64,000 nucleotides of DNA, taken from the NCBI GenBank assembly GCA_028564705.1, contig JAPXFQ010002085.1, positions 428,501-492,500 of the forward strand, in the 5' to 3' direction. This document shows, piece by piece, positions 1 to 19,110 of the stretch. The position numbers were made by a program, and so were the translations under genes. The number at the start of each line of letters is the position of its first letter. The stretch's first letter is position 1. The notes under the pieces were generated by a model. It was given only the letters and a program-made list of their open reading frames with translations, ran no database searches and was not told the DNA's origin. This DNA comes from Apricaphanius iberus (Eukaryota; Chordata; Actinopteri; Cyprinodontiformes; Aphaniidae).

Positions 1-3000
1 TCATCTATAAAGCTGGAATGGTACGGTTTGAGAAGCCTAGTGGAACACAATTGATTAGCTCATTGTCAGGCTTTCGTAAAGCTTTCTAATGTTAAGTGTG
101 TGTGTGTATATTCCAATGTGCAGCACAGACTGGAAAGTCTTAGTTCAATAGGATTTTAGGGTTAGTCTGGGTCAAGCCAATTACAGGTCTGGCAAGCCAT
201 TCTCACGCCGACCCCTGGCCAGTCAGCACAGCATTGGTGTGTCAGTGTATGTGTGGGGTATGCAGTGGTAGTGAGAGATGAAAAGTTTTGCCTGATGTCA
301 CATGCCTTTTTTACCCAATTTTGTACATTTCACTCCAAACAGAGATGCACAGCATCAGGTTTTGATTGTAGTTGACAGTTGAACTTCTAAACATTATAAC
401 CAGACATGTGCAACACTTGTGGAGGATTGGCAGCATTTAAACTGTTTGAAGTCAGATTTTATTTCTAGTGTTTGTTGGTCACATTTATACAGAAAAAAAG
501 AACATTGTATTTTTTTGTTTTTTATCTACACAAGTGAACATGGAAACACACACCTGAAGTACAATACCGCCTGAGTACTTCAACAGGATGTCCGACCTCC
601 AACTGTGCTGATACAATTTGGTCACAATTATGCGCTCACTTTCTCACACACATATACACGCATTTGAAAACTCTAAAATACAGTTCTGGTTATATATGCT
701 TCGACTTTTAGTTATCAAATAGATTATGGTAAAAGTACTTTATATTTTAAATACAAAGATTTTTTTCTTGTGTTAATTTAGCTGCCTGATACAGAATAAT
801 AATAAATAAAAAAATTAAATAAAAACTTTATGCTTCATTTTGTGAAAGCTTTTTGCTGACCTGACTTAAAAATGTTTCTTTTACCTGACATTTTTTCTCT
901 GAGCAGCAACAATATTATACCCTTTTTATATTTAGGCCATCAAGCCATGGGAATGTGATTAATGTCAACCAGCTACTGTGTGCGTGAACACACACACACA
1001 CTCTCACTCACACAGACGCACTCAAACACATCGTTGTATACTGAGCCCAATGTAATCATAATGATAAAGCAGATTGCCTTAACACACAGATGGGCCTCCC
1101 AACAGCTTGTGTGTTTGCGAGTCTGTGTGTGTGTTTTAGTGTAGACAACACTGATTGGATTGCAGATTTATAGAAGAGGATTACTGCAGAAGCAGCGAGA
1201 GAACGAGAGAGAGAAAAAAGGGAGATGGTTTCAGACACTCACCTCTCATTAACTTCCAACACCCCACCCCCCCCTCAACTTCACCTCAGCTCCCCTTATT
1301 CCCAATTATGGACAAACACTCACATATGCAAACTTATAACTATGCACATTTAGGATAAGACCCAAATGCAGTGGTTTATGTTTTCAATGCAGTGTAACCA
1401 TTAAACGTATTTACAAAGTATTTACAAGTTTTTTATTTTGCATTCATGGAATATTTCTGTTTGGAAAAGTTTATAATAATAATATTCTTTAAAAATATGA
1501 GAAAAAACAGCAAATAATATAATTTTATGTGTGCAGTTAAGTGCTCCAAGCAAACATGATCCGGACGTTGAATGGGAATCACAGAAAGATGTTGATGACC
1601 TGTGCAAGTCCACATAATGTGTTCAAGATAGAACGGCCTGAGCGCTGTTGAAAAGAGATGAGGAGGATGATGATTTTTTGTTTTTTGCCTTGAAACTGAG
1701 AGCAGCGCACTGGGATATAGATAGCAAAGAATTCAGGCAGAGATAGACGGGACAGCAGAGATGGGCACAGACAGTGGGCAATCCAGCAAACCTGATTATG
1801 ACTGGATGTGAATTAGATTCCCTAACAGATGGTCCAGCAGCGAGGCTGTAAGGTGCATGAGCCAGGAGTGAGGGAAGGCGGAGGCGGGGGAAGGAGGCCA
1901 TGGGGGGAAGATGGGCAAAACCAGGCGAGTAAGCTGAAGAGACAAGTGTCAACTGCAGCTTGTGGCAGGGTGAAAATGTGCAACTGTGTTTTCACTGCTC
2001 TGGAAGTGGTTTGGACAATATTATTGAATATGTATTTGTGATTCTAGATCGTATCAGATTTACTGCTTGGAGCTTTTGCTTTCTTTTGACCTGGAGCATG
2101 AATCGTTGATAATAAGTAATGACTTCATCTGATCAGATTTTCTAGTTGTTAAAACCGTCAGTTGTGGAACATTGTACAGAAAATTGAGAAGCAAAGGCCG
2201 AAAGCTGCCTGTTTAGGATGGATTTCTTCCATTTTTCCAGCTGCTGTGCATTATTCTGCTACCCTTCCTCGTACAGTGATGGATAGGAGTAAATCATCAT
2301 AGTCCTGTTGTGACAGCCCAATTTCCCCAAATCTGATCTGCTTAAAGAATGCAGTTTTGACGCTCCATTCACTCATGCACTCTTTCCTTTCCTCTTGTCT
2401 CTTCCCATTCCTCTCCAACATTTTTTTTCTTGTTATATTTCACTTTTTCCCCCTCGTTCTCTGTGATCAAATACCCTTTTTCTTCACACTCTTTCTGCTT
2501 CTTTCTTTATCTTTTTTCTGCCCTACCATTGCACTCTTTTCCCATTTCCTCCTTGTCTCCTTCTCTCCTCCTTACCCTTCCTCCCCCTCAATTTCCTCCT
2601 CCCATGTCACATTTGAAAGCCCTGCCATATTTACTAGAGTGAAAATCCTCTTTCACCATCTGCTTAATAAAATGTGCTTTTAATCCGATAGAGGGATATT
2701 TTGTTCTTAAATATTTTATTATTTTATTTCCTCATAGTTTCATTGGATGTGGCACCTTGCCCAGGTCGCTGTCTTTCTCTGTATAACAGAAAGAAGTGGC
2801 AGAAGTATAACATTTATTCTGGACAAAACGATGAGTTTGTGTACGTTTGTTCTTTTATGTGTCATAGTTTTCTGTCTATTGTAAGCCTAATGCTAAGCAG
2901 TTAACAAATCTTAGCCACAGAATTACATACAACCTTAATGAATGACCTTTCTTTTATGAAGGGGTGAGCTCAACCTTTATATCCCTTATATCACTTAACA

Positions 3001-6000
3001 ACCAGATCCCACCAAAATTGTGTAAATAAGCAGTATCAGTGTGTTTTAGTTGCATCAATTTTGCCTATAATTTCAATAAATATAATATGAATGCATTATT
3101 GCATCTTTCTTTTAAAGGAATGATTTGTGGCTGGCCACATTGAGCATCTTCTATAAACGTTTACATAACAGGAGGATTCCTGAAGTAATTAAGTGATTTT
3201 CGCTCTGCAGTCTCTCCAGTAAAATGCTGGAGGTCACTGCAAGTACATAGTATGCAATTTAGGTGGCTCAAGTGTTAAAGTGCAGCTGGTTCACATTATC
3301 ATATTATTTATTTGGCAAATAAACATGTTAATGTAAATTCCAGATTCCCTTTCTGTTGAGCCATGTCGCTGTGCTCTAGATGAAGCCTGTCTTTTATTAT
3401 TATTTTTGTTTTATTTGAAGCGCTGTTTGCACACAAGAGAACCACCACAATGACACAAAACAGATAAAGAAGACAGAGAGAGAGAGAAGGAGAGGAAAGG
3501 AAAAAGAGACACGGTGACAAAGATAGTGCCTGGCAGCTGCACACTTATCAGCAACTGCTCCGCAAGAAAATGACCTAAATCATCAAGATTCCCATCGGAA
3601 ACGCATGCACACGCACTGACACTCACACGCACTCACCAAGCCTCACATTTTAACACTCAATGTCTTCATTGTATTATCTTTTCACTTAAATAACTACTTT
3701 ATTACAGCTGGCTATTATAAGCTATTATGTTGATCACACGGGAGCTTGAAAGAAAAACAGGAATAGGTTTTGAAATTGCCTTTAAACAATAACTATTGAA
3801 GGTATCAGTTGACACCAGACACAAAATGATATCCCTGAGTGGATTTTCAACTTAGAAAGCACAGATATGTTTAATGAATGTGGAAGAACCTAGATTTTCT
3901 CTGCATGCTTTGTTCCTCCTCTCTACAATATGTCTGAACTAACAGTATAAATCAGTGGCAGTTACTTTCTCAGGTTATTTTACAGTTTTGTTACATGAAG
4001 ATTCACACTCGCTGTGTCCTGAGCTATAATTTGCACACACAACCCGGCGTACTGTTGAATACATAGAAATATAATACACAAAGACTTATGTTTCCTCTTC
4101 TTTTCCCAGACTTTATAACCCATCAGCCCACTGGACAAAATGTGTTTTAGCCATTATCACATTGATTGTATGTAATCAGGGGTTTATTCTAGAGCCAATG
4201 AAGTGAATTACAGGTTTCCTGCCCAACTAACACTGTTGCAATTGATCTGCTGCTCCCCTGTGTGTGTGTGCATGTCTGGTTTGTGTGCATGTGTGTGTGT
4301 GCCAGGAGTGAATAAGGTGGTCTTTGAGGGGGTGTGGATGCACCAGCAAGAAAGAACAGGAATGATAGGGGGTGTTTGTATGTGAGAAGTAGAAATGATG
4401 ACAGCGAAGGATTGAGACCCAAAAAGAGGAGGAAACAGAAGGGAAAAAGAGACCTCAGTAGGTGGGAGAGTGCTTCATATTGACTGTCACAGTTGGAGTC
4501 TCCCCCCCCCCCCCTCATTGTATTCATTTTTGTTTCTGAAAAAAACTATAATCACTGACTCACTGTGATTCTGTACAGCGGAACCAAACCACATGCATAA
4601 ACTCATACCAATGATTCAGAGAATCAGAGCTCCAGTTCACTGCCCATAAGTTAGATATGATAGCTGTTATTTTTTTTTATTTTTTTTTTAGAAATGCTCC
4701 ATCAAAGTACACATGAATTACAGTGTGACTCCATTTACTTCAGCCATCAGACTACAGAGAGGGAGGCTCACTAAGAACTGCAACCCACTATGTTTTTGCA
4801 ACTCTTTTTCCCTTGTTTGGCTATATTTATGTACCAGATTCACAAAACAAGTTGCACTAAATACATACAGACACACACACACAGGAATGAAATCTAGCAT
4901 ATCTGAGCCATTTACGCTAATTTATTAAATGAGAAAATGATCTATAGAAATATCAGCCACCCCTCAGTAGAAGAAAGGATAACTGCACATTCTCTGACTT
5001 CTTTGAGCCATTTTAGGCCCCAACAGAGTGCAAAAAGTACCACTGGCTTTCAGCAGACAGCATATTCTGCACATCCTGTGAAATGCAAATAGCTCTCGCC
5101 TTTGAGAATGTGATGTAATTTTCTTTGGCTGTAATTTCATACAAATATACATAAATATTGGGATATGTTTCCCTAAATGCATGTAGAATTTTTCAATAAA
5201 ATCTGGGCATCAGTATAGGGAGATTGTAGGTTGTCAGTTAAGCAATTTAGGAACAGATCTGCCTTTGTGTCTAGAACAAAAGTTGCGCTGTAATTTTTTG
5301 TTGTCGGTCCATTTAACTGATGGGGGGGGGGGACTCCTGTTTATAAATTGTTATAATGAAAAAATCAGTAATATTTAACTTCCATTCATTTGAATTAATG
5401 TCCAGTGCAAAAAAAACTGACACATTGAGCAAATTAAAAGGCTAAATGTGTTAGTTATGAACATTTCAGCTGCTACTGCCTTAATGCTCAGCATGGAGCT
5501 GCGCTCCACCTGTGCGTAGTTTAGGCTTTTCTTATCGCCTCAACTGGAGAAAATCCCTACATGCACTCCTTTTGTAGTTTGATTACGATGCAGCAGTCTG
5601 TTACATCCACCCGGTACGGTTCAGTCACAGATGCACCACAAGTCTCCTTACCTCTTTGTCGTGCTTTCAGCTTCTTGATAGCGAGATGCATTGGGTACGG
5701 TTTCCAGGTCTGAGATGATATCCAGGTGCTCTCACGGAAATCTTTTTTTGGACTGATTCAGGTACCTTTACTATGTGCATAAAGTTGGAAATGTCCGCAA
5801 CTTCAGGTTTTTCTGTCAACGTTTAAAAAAACAAGTCAAATATGCAAGGTATCTGGTTAAAAGCAACTCTTGGAATTAGACATGTTAACTGAGGCACACA
5901 TTTGACACTCATAGATAGATTTTTCAATTTATCCCAGAGAAAGAAGGCCCACTTTAATTATTTGCTTATATGTGTTTTTGATAAGCAGCTGTCTAACAGT

Positions 6001-7556
6001 TGAGTAACCTTTCACAAATTGTACAGCCCCTGAAACAGAGTGATTTTTAAGTATGTTGGCTAAATTAAAGACAAACTGTGCACCCAGAACTGTGCCATGC
6101 TCAAACTCTACCTGCACCCTCCCAGTTCTAATATTATGTGGTATGGGGAGCCGACGTCTCCTCCCCTTCTGGTGGGTCCCCTGGCCGAAAAGTCATGGGT
6201 GGAATGAACATCATATGTCCGATCCATGGCGCATTTCAAAAAGGACTCTCAGTGAATTATTATTTTTTGGGGGGCAATAGGTGACCCATGGACCGGAAGT
6301 AGAAGGGCATGACTTAGGCTCCCTATATGGTGATCAAATATTCTCATCTTCAGTCCCTACTATGCTGTCTGCTCTCAGAACGTTAAATAACTTCACACTG
6401 TAGAGTATAGGGAACAAGGTCAGAGGGTTTCCTGCTGATATCTGCTGTTTACTGACGCCTGGTTAATCTCTACATTCCCTAAATGCATTTACTAAAATGT
6501 AATTAATCAGTTAATTCTAATTACTTCAATATATTCCCGTCAGCTCAGACAATTCAGCTCATTGATGAAATCACTGTTATTCACTTGACTATGGAGATGT
6601 AAATGTGTTTTGGTTCTTTTCCTCCTTACTCAGTTCTTTAATTCAATGCATTTTCTTTCATGAAGCCTATGCTTCCCTTTATTTTATTTCCCCATGAGCA
6701 TTGGCAGTATTATCGAGATAAAATTGTGTAAGGTCTTTCTCTTTTCTTTTTTTTTTTTTGCTTATTGGACTGCTCGTTCTTATCAGCATTGAAAGCACAA
6801 TGCTAGGTGTGATGGAAAGGTATTAACAGACCCGTTGTAGCTACACAGTCAGCACTTCTCCCCTCTCTGTCTCTGCAGCCACCCTTTATGCTTCTTCTCT
6901 CTTTTTTTACATTCCAATTTTTTTCCAATAAGAAATAACTTCAAGGAAAATAAAAATGTGAATGTAGTAAGAGGCATTGTCATGCTGCACCCCAATGAAT
7001 TTAAGAGCAATAGTGTGTGTTTCTTGTTGTCATCTAGTGAGACAGTTTTACATAGATTGTATATAATAGAGAAGTAATAGTTTGCACAAATGCCGATTTA
7101 AGGAAACTGCGAAAGCAGATGAACACAATTGAGGCAGTTGTCACTCTAACAGGAATATTGCATGTTTGCCCTGGCCAGTTGTCAGGCCTCTGAATCAGCC
7201 CACCGCTCTAATGACAGCTTGTCATGCTAAAGGTTTCCCACCTTCCCTTTAAAACAGTCTGTACATCCTGTTGTTTCCCTTCATCAAAACTTATTTTTAT
7301 GTAACTGGAGCAAAAAAAAACAAAAAAAAACTGAATTGAGGAGAAAGACAAAATGACAAGGATTGCCTGGAATGGAGTCAAGAGAAAGTAGCAGTCTTTT
7401 AGGTGTTTGTTTGTGCATGATCTGAGTGAGAGATGATTGATTAATATTTATTGTCTGAACATATGAATCATAACCTCAAGTTAAAAGTGATATCACAAGT
7501 GCAATATTTGAACCATGTTTATTCAGGTTTTTGGTTTTCTGAACTAACATACTGTA
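1..7556. other. Non-coding DNA upstream of the first visible esrrg exon
   Basis: No convincing coding exon is seen on either strand. I looked for the short exon encoding the long-isoform N-terminus of ERR gamma and did not find it. The region holds CA/TG stretches (about 101-114, 990-1000, 4261-4302 and 4869-4882), a poly-C run (4502-4514), a poly-G run near 5322-5332 and pyrimidine-rich tracts at 2370-2600. Blocks around 3115-3250 and 7090-7260 are repeat-free and of balanced composition and may be conserved non-coding sequence. Around 5925-6310 there is odd, locally GC-richer sequence that could be an old transposon, but I could not place it in a family. Noncoding 5' exons of esrrg may be present but cannot be recognised without transcripts. 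Confidence 0.6.
7090..7260. promoter_or_regulatory. Candidate conserved non-coding element
   Basis: This is a repeat-free block of even base composition with several paired motifs (caggcctctgaatcagccc, ctctaatgacagcttgtca). It sits just before a transposon relic. The call is inference from appearance only; no alignment was possible. Confidence 0.25.
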
Positions 7557-8508
7557 TACAGGGGAGACTTGAACATTTTGAATATCATGCAAAGAGTGTT
7601 ATTATATTTCAGTAATTCTAGTTAAAAAGTGAAACTAATACATGATATAGACTCATTACACTCATTACAAGATATTTCCAAATTATATTTCTTGTAATTG
7701 GAATTAGTATGGCTTGCAGTTTATGAAAACTCCAAATTCAAAATCTCAGAAAATTAGAATATTGAGAAAAGGTTCAATATTTAAAGGCTCAAAGTGTCAC
7801 ACTCTAATCAACTTATTAATCCAAAACAGCTGCAAAAAATTATTGAGGCTTTAAATGGTTTTCTCAGTTTGGTTTAGTAGGAATCACAATCATGGAAAAG
7901 ACCATTGACAGGCACAAGCAACAGGGATGACCGGAGCCTGGATTGTCAGGAAAAGGCCATTCTAAAGTATTGGGGACCGTCACAAGGAGTGGACTGAGGC
8001 CGGAGTTAGTGATTCAAGAGCCAGCACACACAGGCGGATCCTGGACATGGGCCTCAAATGTCCTATTCCTCTTGTCAAACCAGTTTTAAACAACAAGCAA
8101 TGTCAGAAATGTGTAACCTGGGCTAAAGAAACAGAACTGGTCTTTTGCTCAGTGGTCAAAAGTTCTCTTTTCTGATAAAAGCAAATTCTGGATTTCATTT
8201 GGAAACCAAGGTCCCAGAGTCTGGAGGAAGAAAGGAAAGTCTCACAAACCAAGATGCTTGAGATCCAGGGTGAAGTTGATTTTGGACCCATATCATCTGC
8301 TGGTGTTGGTCCACTGGGCGTCCTTAAGTCCAGGGACAATGCAGCCATCTGCCAAGACATTTTGGGGCACTTCATGTTTTCTTCTGCAGACCAGCTTTAT
8401 AGAGATGCTGACTGTATTTTCCAGTGGGACTTGGCATCTCCCACACTGAGAAAAGTACCAAAACCTGGTTCAGTGACCATGGGATTACCGTGCTTGATTG
8501 GCCAAAAT
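7557..8508 (+). mobile_element. Tc1-like transposon relic, 5' TIR plus broken transposase
   Basis: The left end begins around tatacagggg at 7555-7564. It continues with a long (about 200 bp) terminal inverted repeat typical of fish Tc1-like elements; the block near 7744-7780 (atctcagaaaattagaatattg) is characteristic. Coding remnants of the Tc1-type DDE transposase run from about 7895: (D)RHKEWTEAGVSDSRASTHRR near 7978-8040, then the W-G-N-QGPRVWRK-like stretch near 8200-8230 and the SSAGVGPLGVL stretch near 8297-8330. About 130 bp near 7910 appear deleted relative to intact relatives, and the frame is broken by stops and shifts. The sequence stops matching at gattggcc near 8507, so the 3' half and the right TIR are lost. 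The element is dead. Family assignment rests on remembered fish repeats. Confidence 0.85.
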
Positions 8509-8619
8509 TAGAAAAATGGGACCTAAAAACACCTAATGTTTTTTTCTATTATGTTGGGTGCATATTAAATTTGAGTTTTTTCAGAGTCAGTGACTGTTGT
8601 TACCAGTAGACTAACCACT

Positions 8620-8755
8620 TCCGAAACGGTCACGAAATGCTGACGTCTTAGCAAATTCCTTAAAGAGCCAGTTATGTATGGAGACAAAACGGCTGAGAGA
8701 ACCAAGCAAGCATCACACCCAGAAATGTCCCGGAACTCATCTAGTGGAAACAGGC
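8620..8755 (+). mobile_element. MITE fragment, 3' part (family M1, Harbinger-like?)
   Basis: The segment around gacgtcttagcaaattcctt, followed by aaagagcca, recurs at 37306-37340 and 40214-40238. The end (cggaactcatctagtggaaa, then cagg) matches the right end of the same family. Its reverse complement resembles the left end of the copies at 30678 and 36963 (tttccac...aggaac). This copy keeps only the right part. Assignment to PIF-Harbinger is a guess from the terminal motif. Confidence 0.55.
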
Positions 8756-11194
8756 ATCTTGTGTATATCTTTCAGCTAAACCATCATCCTTTTTGCTCGA
8801 ATACGACTCAGTGTTTTTACATTGGAGCAAACATGTCAACACAGAAAGTCTCCTCAAGGAGGCTAAAAGATAAATAGACATTTATACTCAACCATATGAA
8901 AGTTTATTTAGGAACTCTTGGAAAATAACCCACATAAACCCAGCTGTTAAAAACTTTGATATTAATTACTTTGTAAACATTTTTCAGCTCTTCCAAACAA
9001 CAAAGCAAAAAACTAACATTTAGATGTCATCCTTTTTGTATTTTATTGGCATTAACTTACTATACATATATCAATATATTGAAAGGAAAAGAAACCCTTT
9101 TTTGTGCTTTTTTTTAATAAATTTCTTTGAGCACAAGAAAACCTGAAGAACTAAGTGAGACCCAGCCCTTATTTTCTGTCTTCAAACTCATCTGAAGAGC
9201 AGAAAGGTACAATAGGACTGCTCTTTCAGCACTGAGCCGCCGCTACATTGCGCCGTAATTATACTGATAACATACATACATAAATGCATTCAACCTCTTA
9301 CTTGGCACACTAGCTGTGATTTCTTAATCTTCTTTCCTCCACGCCTTTCCTCTGAACGCATGTCTTCTTTTTTTATTCTTTTTTATTTCTCCCCTTGCGA
9401 TGGCAATTATTTTTCATTCATAAGCAGAGTGAGCTTGAGTAAGAGAGCAGGAGTAAGACACGACAGAGGGAAAGAGAGACTGGAATGGAGAATGGAAAGA
9501 GATCTTTTGGCACTTAAACTATTTTGCTTAATGGTACTCAGAGGGATTGACAGTGGAAAAGGAAAGGGGACAAAAGAGCATAAAGACAGGAAAAGGAGAG
9601 ATTAAATCATCACCACCACATCATCTGCTTAAATGAGTCTAGTCCCGTTCTCCTGCCGCTGCCGTTTTCAGTCCCCCCGTTGAAGCACAGACAACTTCAT
9701 GCCATTGCTTGTCTTCCGGTCACTTGTTTTCACATACATACACTTTTCTGGCTTATTCTGTCTTTTTATGTCCTCAAATCTTTATGGGCTGCTTTCCCCA
9801 GTCTTGTTTTTCTTTTTCTTTTCACAACTTCTTCACAATGCCCCCCTCCTCATTTTGGACTAAAGGCCTGTCGTAGTATCTGATAAAAGAATTTATAGAC
9901 ATTGCTGTGTGAAACAAAGACACTAATAATGGGATTCCTCAATTATACCTGCAGGAATGAGTATAAAATACATGATGAAAAGGGTGAAAGAGCAAAAGTA
10001 TCAGACATCATAAATGTCATAGCCTTTTATGAAAAGAGGTTTTTTAGTTATTCATTTTTGGGGGAGATTTAGTTTATAATTGTTACGAGGCAACCAATAA
10101 TCATCAATCGCTGCAAGTCCCACAATTCCTCTTTCTGTTTTTTTTTTCTCTTCTGCCTGTCTCTCTTCCTGTCTGTATTCATTCGCAATTCCCCCACCTG
10201 AGCGGCTCTCCATTTTCAGTCGGAGCACTGTCTGTGTTTTATGGGTCCCCATGAGATGGGGATCTTTTACAGGCCGACTGGACTTTAGAAGTCCCTCGTT
10301 TAGCAGCATCCTGCCTTAATTAAAAACCCCTTTTGTGCTTTCTGCCTTTAACAATGAAAGAGAGTGAAGGGAGGGAGGGTAGGGTTAGAGGGACAGAGAC
10401 TAGTAATGTGAAGAGAAAGAAGACGAGAAGGAGGGCAGAGAAAAAGAGATGGCGCTGAATGGGAAGTGATAGGGAGACAGGCAGATAGATAGTAAGGTAG
10501 ACAAAGAGACGGATGGAAAGATATGGACAGAGAAAAGATAGCTGTTAATTACAACTGCCATTAACAAGACACCAGCCCACCTCCTTAGGGAGAGAAGGAA
10601 GGAAACCCAAGAAAAGAGAGAAATAAGAGAGACACAGAACAAAAGATTATCAGAGGACTACAATCATAAAGTGACGCTGATCAACCTGCTTCTTTTTCCC
10701 CCCAATATATACACTTTCTTGTCTTGCTTCGTCTGCCTTTTTTGACTCTGAAGTGAATGTGAGTGTGCCTCAAAATGACTATCTATGTATCTGTGTATGT
10801 ATGGCTAGTCCCTGGGATGACTGAGTTTCAGAAGGGCTGCTTACTGATTACCTTCATGTTGAACAAGCTGCTATTGACTTGAGAGTGACGGATGACCTCA
10901 CCGCTGAGCATGTCAATGTGGCTGTGTGACAATATACTGCTATATACGTGCCTCTCTGCTTCTAAATACAGGCTTTTCTAACTATCTTCAGTGGAGTTAT
11001 ATGTTTATTTGTTGCATTAGGCTTTTCCAATGTATATATGTATTTGCATAGGTGGGCTTAATTTTTTTTGACTAAAGGGAATTTTAACAATTAAATTGTC
11101 AATTTTTTCTTCTTACTTTTAGAAATGGCATGTACAGAAATGGCAGTTATATTTCTCCCTTTTTTTGTATCTCTTGCCCGTCTCGTTTTTGCAG
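8756..11194. other. Intronic or 5' DNA before the first visible exon
   Basis: No coding signal is seen. It has purine- and pyrimidine-rich tracts (about 10340-10640, GA-rich on +) and AT-rich stretches. The final bases 11160-11194 form the pyrimidine tract and AG of the exon at 11195. Confidence 0.6.
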
Positions 11195-11619
11195 GCTTCT
11201 CTGCAGAATGTCCAGTAAGGAGCGCCACCTAGAGTCAAATTGTCCGTCCTCTTACATAAAGACTGAACCATCGAGTCCTGCCTCTCTGACCGACAGTCTA
11301 AACCATCACTCCCCCGGTGGCTCCAGTGACGCCTCTGGCTCCTACTCGTCCACCATGAACGGCCACCCCAACGGCTTGGACTCCCCGAGCCTTTACGGTT
11401 CCAACGCAGGACCCCTGGGACCTGCTGGAGGCCCTGGGTCGAAACGTTACGAGGACTGTTCATCAACTATTGGGGAAGATTCACAAATTAAGTGCGAGTA
11501 CATGTTGAATTCCATGCCGAAGAGGTTGTGCCTGGTGTGCGGAGACATTGCGTCAGGGTACCACTACGGAGTCGCGTCGTGTGAGGCCTGCAAAGCTTTC
11601 TTCAAGCGCACCATTCAAG
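11195..11619 (+). CDS. esrrg: esrrg coding exon: N-terminal domain and first zinc finger
   Basis: The acceptor is ...tttttgcag|GCTTCTC and the donor is ATTCAAG|gttggc. The exon enters in phase 2 (one base completes a codon), then reads [15 protein letters not shown]. The Met at 11208 matches the start of the shorter ERR gamma isoform; the preceding LLCR codons belong to the long isoform and need an upstream exon not seen here. The N-terminal part has [11 protein letters not shown], matching the family's phospho-SUMO switch (Lys in IKTEP, Ser before Pro), followed by a Ser/Gly-rich stretch. From [19 protein letters not shown] onward it encodes the first C4 zinc finger (CLVC and CEAC) with the P-box CEACKA, which reads the AGGTCA half-site. 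It ends at FFKRTIQ with one base of the next Gly. The DBD is essentially identical to mammalian ERR gamma from memory. Between the N-terminal motif and the DBD a Pro/Gly-rich stretch differs from mammals. Confidence 0.96.
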
Positions 11620-18037
<6,418 letters not shown>

Positions 18038-18110
18038 TAGATATGCTAAAGCTGAACTGAAAAAAACCGTGGCAGCACAAAATTTCAGTTTATTGTGGGT
18101 TTTATGTCAT

Positions 18111-18133
18111 CAACTCCAACTCCAACTCCAACC
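18111..18133 (+). repeat. Short tandem repeat (CAACTC)n
   Basis: The hexamer CAACTC is repeated about three and a half times near the start of the intron. It lies immediately before a probable Tc1 relic. Confidence 0.8.
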
Positions 18134-19110
18134 AATAGACATACACCCCAACTAATATTTGGTTAAATGTGTCTTAGCAAGTTATGCTTAGAGCACACTT
18201 CCTGTAGTCTTCAACTCCTCATTGGTTTCCCTAATGGCTTTTAATCATATTATAGTTAAGTTTAGAGCTTCTCTGATGTCGGGTAGCCTGCTTTTCCTTT
18301 CCCAAACCAGTTCTTACGTAGGCCTCTGAGTGGAATGAATATTTGAAGCTTAGTTTATATTTCTCCGTCAGCAAGTTTGCACAGGTACGCACACATTTTG
18401 ACAGACATTTTACTCACCAGGACAAGAGTGGCAGCCACATTCAAATCCACTTTTCCAGTAATTTCTTTCGACGGATCAAATTTCTGCTGCACATCTTTGT
18501 GCTCATCGAGTGAAGATGGAGTAAATGTTAATATCGTCACAATTGTTCCGCAAGACTTTCATTGATCTGCTCCATTTCCACTCCTTGATATCTTAAGGAT
18601 TTTTTTGTAAATGGTGGAGCTGTTGACAGATTTAAAGAAAGTGGCATGCAGACTAATCCCAGGCTTGCACTCTTGATAGCTTTGGACAGATATGTAAAAA
18701 AAAAGAAAGAGCATCTCTCGGTGACTCTCTGTGGGTCTTCTGCAGGGTGCTGACCTTGATGGCGTTACTTGTCTTCAGTCCCCTATTGATGGAAAAGTAT
18801 GAACTAGAATTAAACTTTGAACTTCCTATTGTCAGTGCTCTACATGGTAATTAAGGACGTAGTATTCTGCCTTTATTATTTTACCTGCGCATGTGCAACA
18901 TACCTGCAGCAATAGCAGTAAGTCAGACCCAAACCATGATGCTATCAATGATATACTTGACAGCTGACACACTGACCCTAAACTAAGAAGCCTCCTCTAA
19001 AGATATTTGAACGAAAATAGCTTAAGATTTGTCTTATCTTACCATAAAATTGTTGTGTTTTGGTGGTTTTTTGTAGGTTTTTTTTTTCAGTCGGAAAGAA
19101 TGCCTAGAAG
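18130..19110 (-). mobile_element. Probable decayed Tc1-like element
   Basis: Near 18146-18200 the sequence (aatatttggttaaatgtgtc, then ttagcaagtt) resembles the reverse strand of the 3' part of fish Tc1-like elements. The stretch 18934-18965 (aaaccatgatgctatcaatg, then atatacttgacag) resembles the reverse complement of the conserved GGTGGTAGTATCATG region. The two are far apart and heavily diverged. The boundaries are guesses. Confidence 0.35.

Noticed and set aside
2357..2683. Phe/Ser/Leu-rich open frame that looks membrane-like
   Set aside because: A pyrimidine-rich tract always encodes Phe, Ser, Leu and Pro; low complexity, not a protein.
5929..6310. Possible coding remnant (minus-strand open frame and GC-richer flank)
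   Set aside because: It has the look of an old transposon or retroelement, but I could not match a domain or find ends, so it is not called.
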